Shown here: piece by piece, positions 56,347 through 64,000 of the stretch
Numbering within the stretch: the first letter of the stretch is position 1
Layout of the letters: each line of letters begins with the position of its first letter
Assembly: GCF_018446385.1 (NCBI RefSeq)
Contig: NC_055996.1
Span: forward strand, 47,104,365-47,168,364
Length of the DNA stretch: 64,000 bases
Direction of reading: 5' to 3'
Source of the DNA: Zingiber officinale
Taxonomy: Eukaryota; Streptophyta; Magnoliopsida; Zingiberales; Zingiberaceae
Position numbers and translations under genes: made by a program
The notes under the pieces: generated by a model
The model's database searches: none
Seen by the model: only the letters and a program-made list of their open reading frames with translations
What the model was told of the DNA's origin: nothing

Positions 56347-56700
56347 TAATATTATATAATTTGTTCAAAAATAAATCATGTTTACTTATTTTGGTGTTGG
56401 AAATCCCTTCGTGTAGTTCAATTAATTTGTTCCATAGGTCCTTCACACTGATGAATGGTCCAACTTGGTTAAGTTCTTCCTTGGTCAAATTGCACTAGAG
56501 GGTCTGATTAGTTTTAGCATTAGCTTCAATCTTCTTATTCTTGGCGTTGTCCCATTTTTCACATTCGAATGGTACTCTTTCATTGTTGATGGGGAGAGTG
56601 AATCTTGTTTGGATGACTATCTACATCTCCACCTAAGTCTTTAAGTGGTACTCCATCCAACCCTTCTAATAGCCAAATCTTTGCTAGAGAAGAGATGCGG
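56347..56700 (-). pseudogene. Copia-3 gag, 5' part
   Basis: Minus strand: VPFECEKWDNAKNKKIEANA, a stop, LTKEELNQVGPFISVKDLWN, then KLIELHEGISNTKISKHDLF and LNKLYNIK, ending exactly at the CACTA-2 edge. The sequence continues on the other side of the insertion (30877). Typical UBN2-type capsid phrases. Confidence 0.75.
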
Positions 56701-56891
56701 TTGGGTCATACTTTACCCTTTTTTATGGGTCATTTAGTAAAAATCTTGCATGAAAAAATAAGAAGAATGTACCAAGACTTGATCATGAATTAGTAGTGCT
56801 TGAGAGAGAGAATAAATGAAAAAATAAAGTGATAAAAAATTGCTCAAATGGTTGCTGCACCAATTCAGAGCACCCCCAGTTTGATACAAAT
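56701..56891 (-). other. Copia-3 leader and primer-binding site
   Basis: Just inside the LTR edge the minus strand reads TTGTATCAAACTGGGGGTGC (56890-56871), a decayed TGGTATCA-type primer-binding site. The rest is leader or a degenerate gag start (MNYPSKVVKDHEPW in a shadow frame). Confidence 0.55.
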
Positions 56892-58079
56892 TGTAGGACT
56901 AAAAAAGCGCTAGAGGGAGTAGGTGAATAGCACTTTTGAAAACTTGTTTTAACGTTTAGAGTTGGCAACAGAAATAGAAAATAATACAAAGAATACTTTT
57001 TTTTACTTAGTTCATAGCTTGCGCTGCTAGTCCAAGGCTCATGGTCCTTGACCACTTTTGATGGGTAATTCACTATTGATCTATTTCTTGAAAGAGAAAG
57101 AGAATGTACTTTTTACAAAGAAATAGGATTGGTAGCAACTTTACTGTCCTTGACAAATAAATCATGAAAAAGCACGAATAAAAATTATATCGAATACAAT
57201 GATCTAGAACTTATTGTGGTTGTCAGAGCAGTAATCTTGTGTGGTGATGACATTTCAGAGTGTGACAGACTTGGAACACTTGGAAGAATTAATGTTTGAG
57301 CCTTAGCACAAGACCTTCTTTTACAGGCTAGGATCGATTTACCGATTAGCTTGATTGGTATACCAATCAACATATAAATTGGATCAAGATTTGGTCGATC
57401 AGTCTATTGATCCTCGAGATTGGTCTACCAATTCGGCCTTGGCCACTTATGTTATGCCACATTAGCTTGTCAATGAGGCTTTTCAACCATGTTAGCAAGT
57501 CAATCCTTATCCTTGACTGGTCCTTCTGCCACATCAACAAGTCAAACCTTATCCCTTTGCAACATCATCTAGGTTGTCCATATCATGTGCCACATTAGCA
57601 ATTTGAAACTTAACCAATCTATGTTAGATGTCACATCAACACATTGATGGACTTGGCTCACACATCAGCATTCAATCTAGGGATCCAGTTGATTGGTCTA
57701 CCGAACCCTTTCATTCTACCAATTGAGCCTATCAGTCTATCAATCTTGCAAAATAAGAGTTAGTAGAGTAATATATAATTTAAGCATAAATGAGTTTGAC
57801 TGTCACTTGATTTTCTGATCTCGACTTGGAAATTAGAGTGAATCCCTTAGTCGGATCGATGCTTAAGGTTGTCCTCACAAAGATGACACGTCCTTACCTA
57901 TTCTTCTTTTTGGATGAACCACTCCATTCTAGGAGCTTTCTAGTCAACTTAACCTACTAGGACTTTATAGGTTAAGCTACCTGTACACTTGATTTACCTT
58001 GTTAGATTCTAATAATATTTAACTTTTAACCTTTGTTAATATCAAAACTCAAGTTTGATTATCTAGTGCTCCCTTCACA
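56892..58079 (-). repeat. Copia-3 5' LTR
   Basis: Starts TGTAGGACTAAAAAAGCG in plus orientation and resembles 26342-27719 throughout (TTTTGATGGGTAAT, GGAAGAATTAATGTTTGAGCC). The right edge is placed at CTTCACA, but the clear CCAACA end of the other LTR is not kept. It has weaker palindromes around TTGGTCTACCAAT (57335-57750). Confidence 0.7.
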
Positions 58080-58739
58080 TATATGATTTATTTTACAATC
58101 TCATGATGTATAGTTTCATGATGTTTGATCGTTTGAATATTTACAATTTCAGAGATTTATTTTACAATTTTAGGAAGTTTCAAATAGGTGTAGTTTTAAA
58201 GTCATGACAAATTACTTATACAATTATAGAGAATTTCATGTATTCACTGTTTTAGAGTTTTAGACATTCATTTTATAGTTTTAGAAAACTTTAAATATTC
58301 ACAATTTCAATGATTGTCAAATATGCTTTATAGTTTGAATATTTGACTATTTTTGAAATTGAGATTTAGACACTCAGTTACAAAGCCTGAGACAATTTCA
58401 CTCAAATTATAGCAACTAAGGTTTCTCATAGCTGCTATAAATAACATTACATACACGTTATATCAACTATAAAATTAAAGCTATTGCAATTTACACTATA
58501 TACATATTGTAGCATCTATGAAACTATAGCTGCTACAACATTATAGCAAATATAATTCATAGTTACTACAATGAGGACTTGACCAATTCACATTACATAC
58601 TCATTGTATAAGCTATAGTTTTATAGCTTCTATAATAAGGACTTGATTAGTTTACACTATCTACTCATTGTAACAACTATGAAACTGTAGCTTCTATAAC
58701 ATTATAGTAGCTATGAATACAAGCACTTGATGTAAAGTT
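58080..58739. other. AT-rich repeat right of Copia-3
   Basis: No coding signal. 58500-58735 has two loose copies of a unit with ATGAAACTATAGCTGCTACA or ATGAAACTGTAGCTTCTATA and GGACTTGA(C/T) phrases. The left part resembles the spacer at 26157-26341. Confidence 0.45.
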
Positions 58740-58849
58740 AAAATAATCTTCATATGCTTTTAAATCATATGTTACCTCAATTAGCTGATATGATTATTCA
58801 TATTCCTCTTGTGTTGTATACACAAGACCCATCCGGTTACTGAATAAAT

Positions 58850-59533
58850 CCATAAGATTGGATCACTTTATTAAATCGGATGTTCTAAGATCTCTTGCTT
58901 CATTATATATCCAGGGATCAGGTTCATGTTCACCAGGGATCAAGTCCAAAGACTCTCCCAAAAATAACCCTCCCACTACAATGAGACATTACTTGTAATT
59001 GTGCATCATTTGTGACACGTGTTGAAGTTTCTTGTGGTATCTCATCTTATACCATTGGTACTAAAGTAGACGTGTCTTCTCTAATTTCATCAAGAGTAAT
59101 TTTACTCATGGGCTTGTGGTTTATTACATAGTCCTCTTCTAAAAATCAGGCATTGGTGCTAACAATGACCTTCTGATTTTTTTTAGGACTATAAAATAAT
59201 CCTTCTTTCGTTCCTTTAGGATAACCCACAAACAGGAAAACTTCTGTACGTAATTCCAACTTATCAGTGTCTCCCTTCAGCACATGTGCTGGACTACCCT
59301 AGATCCGAATATGTTTCAGACTAGGCTTACGCCCATTCCATAATTCTGTGGGAGTAAAGGGTACTGACTTAGAAGATACCAAGTTCAGAATGTACATTGT
59401 CGTTTCTAAAGCATATCCCTAAAACAAATTTTGTTGTATCATGGGAGTTATTGGATTTAGAGTATACAAATTATCAGCCAACGTACTAGAATAGATAACT
59501 GCTCTATTTTCTTTACCAAAAGAAACAGAATAT
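58850..59533 (-). pseudogene. Copia-4 integrase remnants
   Basis: Phrases DNLYTLNPITPMIQ, GYALETTMYILNLVSSKSVP, TPTELWNGRKPSLKHIRI, GSPAHVLKGDTDKLELRTEV and FVGYPKGTKEGLFYSPK, typical of the region after the copia integrase core. The core with the catalytic D-D-E is missing between LNPITP and GYALE. A few codons like NHKPMSKITLDEIREDTSTL follow. Stops are present. No RT continues from it. Confidence 0.75.
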
Positions 59534-59797
59534 CTATCCATAATTTTTAGAAACTGAATTCAAATTCTTTCTAAAACTTGGTACATAAAGATAATTTCTC
59601 AAAATCAATATTTTATTCCTATCTAAAGATAGATAAACATCTCCCACTGCAATAGCCACCATTTTCGTAGCATTGCCCATGTAGACGGTAATCTCATCTT
59701 CATGTAGTCGTTGAGTTTCCTGGAACCCCTGCAATGAATTGCAAACATGATTAGTGGCTCCTGTATCTACACACCAGGTACCGGTAGATAACACCAC
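59534..59797 (-). pseudogene. Copia-4 protease
   Basis: 87 codons: TWCVDTGATNHVCNSLQGFQ carries the aspartic protease site (DTGA), followed by VYMGNATKMVAIAVGDVYLS and LILRNYLYVPSFRKNLNSVS, the copia pattern. The upstream frame is connected to gag only through shifts. Confidence 0.85.
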
Positions 59798-59819
59798 TAA
59801 ACATGTTTTAACTACTAGA

Positions 59820-60644
59820 GAATAAAATATACCTTTATTGTTCTTCTTTCTAAGAGGACAGTCTACCTTCCAATGTCCAGACTACTTGCATGTGAAGTAC
59901 TTACCCTTCGGCTTCTTCACACATGCTTTCAGTCCAGTCCCTAGAGATCGATTCACTTTCTTTGCTTGTTTCTTATTCTTCATGCCTTTCGGTTTAGAAG
60001 GAGAAACGTTCTCAGTAATATGAATTTGAGAACTTTGATGAAATGGCCCTTCTGCTGCTTGAAGTTCTGTCAGAAGTTTCGCCAACGAATAAACCCTTTT
60101 GTTCATGTTATAGTTCAGGCGGAACTGCTCAAAACTTTTTGGCAGCGTCTGGAGAATGATATCAACCTAGGTTTCCCCATCGATTTCTGCTCCAAGGACT
60201 TCTATCTCATTCAAAAGAGCCATCATTTTGAGGATATGATCCCTCACGGGTGTCCCCTCAGTCATGGTGGTCATCATCAAGTTTCTCATAGCTTCCTGCC
60301 TAGCAGCCTGATTCTGGTGTCCGAAGAGTTCCTTGAGATTGCGCATCATGTCATAAGCAGTAGGCATGGCCTGATGCTGATGTCGCGGCACATTTGACAT
60401 AGAAGCCAAAATGTAACATCGTGCCATCTCATCTACCCTGACTCATCTCCTCTTCACTAGAATCACTATTAGGCAAGCTTCTTGGATAGATATCAAAAAG
60501 TACGAACTTATAGCCTTCAGCAGTTAAGACAATGTCCAGGTTTCGTTTACAATCAATGTGACTGGGACCAGTAAGTTTGTTTTCTTTCAATATAACAACA
60601 AGGGGATTGAAGGTCATCCTAAGAATCATAAAACATTTGGTCAA
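59820..60644 (-). pseudogene. Copia-4 gag with CCHC knuckle
   Basis: Pieces in order: NKLTGPSHIDCKRNLDIVLT and EGYKFVLFD (60600-60490), then MARCYILASMSNVPRHQHQA to EVLGAEIDGET (60427-60167), LPKSFEQFRLNYNMNKRVYS, LAKLLTELQAAEG, and the knuckle KYFTCKQSGHWKVDCPLRK near 59890-59850, where a stop (TAG at 59880) stands for Gln and the first Cys is Tyr-Phe-shifted. Shadow frames exist on the plus strand. Confidence 0.75.
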
Positions 60645-60702
60645 GACTTTAGAATTTAAAATAATATTGATTCCTCAAATAATATAATTTAGATTCACCA
60701 AC

Positions 60703-60948
60703 ACCTCAAACATCATGAATTTTGTATGCCATGTTAGTGTGAACGTATACAAAATTAAACATTTGTAAGAGGAGGGTTTTACCCATTAATTATCTTATCA
60801 TCCTAACTTTATGACAAATAAAATTACCTCAAACACCGTGAATTTTGTATGCCACGTTAGTGTGGATATATACAAATTCAAACATTTGTAAGAGGGGGGT
60901 TTACCCATTAATTTTATTATCTTGTCAACTTAACTTTATGACAAATTA
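60703..60948. repeat. 123-bp tandem duplication in the Copia-4 leader
   Basis: Two copies starting ACCTCAAACA(T/C)C(A/G)TGAATTTT at 60703 and 60826, both with ACATTTGTAAGAGG(A/G)GGG and TTTACCCATTAATT. They lie upstream of gag in element orientation. Confidence 0.85.
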
Positions 60949-61838
60949 ATAATTGATTTTTCTTCGGTGACACAAATAATAGTAGTGACTCCGATGGGGA
61001 GGATATTATTAAATGTGTCTAAGTGTATACCATTACTTGATACTTAGTCCATTAAATAGGATTGTGCCCCTTCAGTTGGAGAAGATCACACGCTCCTAAA
61101 TAATTTTCTATAACCATCCAATAAGGAAGTTTGTCTAGTGATCCGCAAACAAACTCATTCGTTGTGGAGGAAGGCACTCAGAGCCAATACGCAAGTTTGA
61201 ATGCATCACTTATAAACCAGTAATGGAGACCGCAGAATTTAAATAAAATTCCTCTCCCACTTAGTTATTTAGAGACGAGGAATTTTAACATGCACACAAG
61301 CACACAAACACAAGCACACACATCATAAAAGGCAATAAATAAGAAAAATAATTTTCCAACTATTATGGCCTCATCCAATGCTGTCATCCGTATGCCACCA
61401 ACCTTAGCCATCGCCAAAGGGTTTACATTGTCACGTCGATCATGCTACCTTTTTTCCACTGCCCCTCTGGTCCTCAAATAGCACCACGCCTAGCAAGGAT
61501 AGGATCCACGACAAAAAATAAAATTTTACATTTATCGATCTTATATTCCATGAAGGAATGTACATGTAATCTAGATCGAACAAAATGTAAATTCTAAAAC
61601 TAATACAGCTCTTGCTATATTTAATAATTACAATCATGCACACATATAAAATGCCCTCGACATGTCCGAGGGTCCAATCATACACAATCACAATAAGTCA
61701 TAATAGTTTGAGCCTGCAACCACAGAGTTAATCTATTTTCACATCCTACTATTATCCTACCTAAGCTTATGTATGAAAAGTGCATAATTAACTGAAAACC
61801 AAACATAGAGGCAAAAACCTAGCTTTGATACCAATTGA
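60949..61838 (-). other. Copia-4 leader
   Basis: Noncoding, from the tandem duplication to the primer-binding site (61822-61833). A short palindromic phrase CCTCGACATGTCCGAGG is at 61654. Open frames have no family match. Confidence 0.5.
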
Positions 61839-63282
61839 TGGTTGCTACACCTGGATTCCATTCCGTTTCCCCTGTACAAAAATTTGTACAAGCACAGACT
61901 TAACCTAGCTACTCATGTGCTCTATTGAAGTTAAACTTGGTTTGCAAACAATGCTTAACATTATTAATCCAAGTTTCTCTTCAGAAGTTAAACTTGGATT
62001 GGAAAGATACTTAACATTTTTACTCCAAGTTTAACCGATGTGATCTTCCTAAGTTAAACCATATTACAAAAGTTGATTAAATATCTATTTCAAAGATTGG
62101 CTTGCAGGTTAACATGGAGAGGCACTAGGCCTTCTTGGTTATGAGATCATCCACCACTTCCTAGACAAAGCCTTTCAAAGAAATTGGATATTTAACTTTT
62201 TACAGTAACCCTAGGTTTAACTACAGAGACCACAATAGAGACACAAGATCGAAACGCAAAATCGAAATACAAAATCGATAGCATGAAATCAAAACATAAG
62301 ATCGCTAGCCTCTTGTGTTGGTGTTTCAGAATCCATGCAAAGAAAACTAACTAATTAATTTGAAGTGGAAACCATTAATTAGTTATACCTTTCTTTGTAG
62401 CTAAAGACCTCTTGATCTTTTGTTGTATTTCTCTCCTCCTCTTAGACGTTATGTGGGCAACGATCTACCAAGATGGAATCCACCCGAATCACTTCTTCTT
62501 CTCTGAGACTCTCGAGCCACCAAGGGATGCCAAAATAGGAAACTTTCTTCCTCTTCTTCTCCTCCAAGCAACCGACCACCAAGTGCTTCTCTTCTTCTTC
62601 TTCTTCCTCGTCTCCAAGCAACCAGCCACAAGGACTTTTCAATCCTTGATACCATCGACCCTAAGGAAGAAAAAGAGGAGATAAGTGGGGCACTGGCCTA
62701 AGAGAAAGGAAGAAGGGAAGGGGTCGGCCACACCAAGGAAAAGAGAGAAGGCTTAAGATTATGTGTGCTAATGAGGCACCCTCTCCTTGTCTTTTATAAT
62801 CCTTGGTCATGGCAAAAAAGGAAAGTTTAAAACATAATTAAAACTTCCTTATTTGTGGCCTCCCTTTAAAAAAGGAAATTTTAACAACAATTAAAATCTA
62901 ACTTTTCTAAATTTCCTATTGTACATGGCAATAAAGGAAAGTTTTAAAATTAATTTCTCTCTTTTAAATCATATAGACATCTACAAAAAAGGAAAGATTA
63001 AAATTAAAACTTCTCTTTTAAATCATGATTACAAAAAAGGAAAGTAATATCAAAAATTAAAATCTCTCTTTTAAAGAAATATTTTAACATTTAAAACTCT
63101 CTTTTAAAACCATGTGGATGACTATAAAAGGAAAGATTAAATCTCTTTTAAATTCCCATAGTAGATGACTATAAAAGGAAAAGTTTTAAACAAAATTAAA
63201 ATCTTTCTTTTAACCATTGTAGATAACTACAAAAAAGGAAAGATTTTAACAAAAATAAAATCTCTCTTTTAACCATTGTAGT
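61839..63282 (-). repeat. Probable Copia-4 5' LTR and attached repeats
   Basis: Begins TGGTTGCTACACC directly beyond the primer-binding site. It contains a CT- and CTT-rich block at 62490-62620, usual near the start of LTR transcripts. The far edge is not certain; I place it before the new TG at 63283 because the sequence type changes there. Confidence 0.45.
62815..63282. repeat. About 60-bp AT-rich tandem repeat
   Basis: At least five imperfect units of AAAAAAGGAAAG, then a stretch like TTAAAATCTCTCTTTTAA, then CCATTGTAGATAACTA; the cleanest are at 63110-63282. Each unit has a partly palindromic middle (AAAGATT...AATCTCTTT). Confidence 0.8.
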
Positions 63283-64000
63283 GTTGGGTTTTTCGGGCCA
63301 TAAAAACTGCTTTTTGCGTTACGGAAACCCCGAAATTCCCATGCCACGGATCCGTGCGAAGAAATAAAATTTCGTAAAAACTTTCACGTACGAGTTTTCT
63401 AAGCCTAGATCTATTTTAGATCTACAAGATAAGAATTTACCCTTGATGCGAAGCCCTTCGCTTAATCCCGCTTGTCCAAAGTTCGCCGGATCTCGAGAGT
63501 ATCAAAGTAGATACTCCTCTACGTGTATCCACACAAGCAAGAGATGGAGAAACCAAACAAAAAGGTGTGCTAGCACCTTTGAATGCTTTGGCCAAGGTGG
63601 AGGAGAGGGAGAGCAGAAAGATCTTGAGGAGGAAGATGGAGGTTTCAAAACAAAATGAAAAACTCCCAAGATGATTAAGTGGCCGGCCACTTTCATGAAA
63701 GGCTTTTAAACCCCATGGAATATCAAGAGTCAAGGCTCTTGATCTCCCTCATGAGGTGGCATACACATATGCTAGCCTTGATGATGTGGCACATCACCAT
63801 TAGCCACTTAATGTCAACTCACCAATGAGGTGGCAAATGGTCAAGTCAAACTTGACTCTTCATCTTCCTCTCAAGTCAAGTCAAACTTGACCACTTCTCT
63901 CCCATGGTTGATCAAATCTAACCATTGATTCAAGTTAATTTTAATTTAATGAATCTCTATTCATTGAATTAAATTGACTCAATGAGTCTAAGTCCAAATT
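63283..64000. repeat. LTR-like sequence at the right edge
   Basis: Starts TGTTGGGTTTTTCGGGCC, the style of an LTR edge. It contains purine-rich and CT-rich blocks and ends in AGTCAA/TTGACT-rich DNA (63830-63980). It has no second copy in the window and the end is outside, so its identity is open. Confidence 0.35.

Larger units (their letters stand above)
26342..58079 (-). mobile_element. Copia-3: gag-only LTR element split by CACTA-2
   Basis: Minus-strand element with 5' LTR 58079-56892, primer-binding site near 56885, gag start (56700-56347), the CACTA-2 insertion, gag end (30877 to about 29991), noncoding interior and 3' LTR 27719-26342. Its own length without CACTA-2 is about 6.3 kb. No pol is found. 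The LTRs differ in length (1378 and about 1188 bp) and at many positions, so it is old. The right LTR edge and a target duplication are not certain. Confidence 0.75.
58740..61838 (-). mobile_element. Copia-4: decayed Ty1/copia element
   Basis: Minus-strand order: LTR beginning at 61839, primer-binding site TGGTATCAAAGC (61833-61822), leader, gag (60644 to about 59820), protease (59797-59534) and integrase C-terminal remnants (59530-58850). The integrase core and RT are deleted. Unlike Copia-1 to Copia-3 it had at least part of pol. Confidence 0.8.

Overview
The window is plant nuclear DNA, almost certainly from a repeat-rich angiosperm and most likely a monocot (guess from the retroelement mix and the PEPCK and Dof coding style; a ginger-type genome would fit, but the sequence does not prove it). 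About nine tenths is transposable elements. They are named locally here: Athila, Copia-1 to Copia-4, CACTA-1, CACTA-2, Gypsy-A, Gypsy-B and a TRIM. The only host gene that looks intact is a short Dof zinc-finger transcription factor at 17837-18316 (minus).

Layout, left half. 1-5391 is a decayed Athila-lineage Ty3 element (minus), abutting Copia-1 (5392-8789, minus), which has a gag but no pol. CACTA-1 (9386-17022, plus) is nearly complete: TIRs, subterminal palindromes, a split tnp2 transposase gene and a second Transposase_24-type gene. The Dof gene follows in AT-rich intergenic DNA. Copia-2 (19690-26156, plus) is another gag-only element, with a solo LTR inserted in its gag.

Layout, right half. 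This is a four-level nest. Copia-3 (26342-58079, minus) has both LTRs. Its gag is split by CACTA-2 (30878-56343; TSD ttt). CACTA-2 holds two Tekay/Del-like chromoviruses of one family in opposite orientation: Gypsy-A (31461-40757, minus; TSD attac) and Gypsy-B (41997-52505, plus; TSD tttat). Gypsy-B in turn carries a complete 767-bp TRIM between its primer-binding site and gag (44647-45413; TSD gtaca). Copia-4 (58740 onward, minus) and more LTR-like repeats fill the right edge.

The most interesting object is CACTA-2. Without its nested retrotransposons it is about 5.65 kb. On the minus strand it carries eight exons, with introns, of a captured phosphoenolpyruvate carboxykinase (PEPCK) gene. 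The last PEPCK exon runs in frame into the transposon's own coding exons, which encode a Ulp1-like (C48) cysteine protease. This is a Pack-CACTA with a host-gene/protease chimera. One internal PEPCK exon is missing, one splice junction is damaged, and three stop codons lie in the protease part, so it is decayed now.

Two wider patterns recur. LTRs of unrelated families carry arrays of short palindromes built on GATCGGTC/GACCGATC, ATCGAT or GGCGCC. Parts of Gypsy-A show clustered CTG-to-TCG and CAG-to-CGA changes against Gypsy-B, which look more like a consensus-calling artefact at methylated CHG sites than like ordinary mutation.
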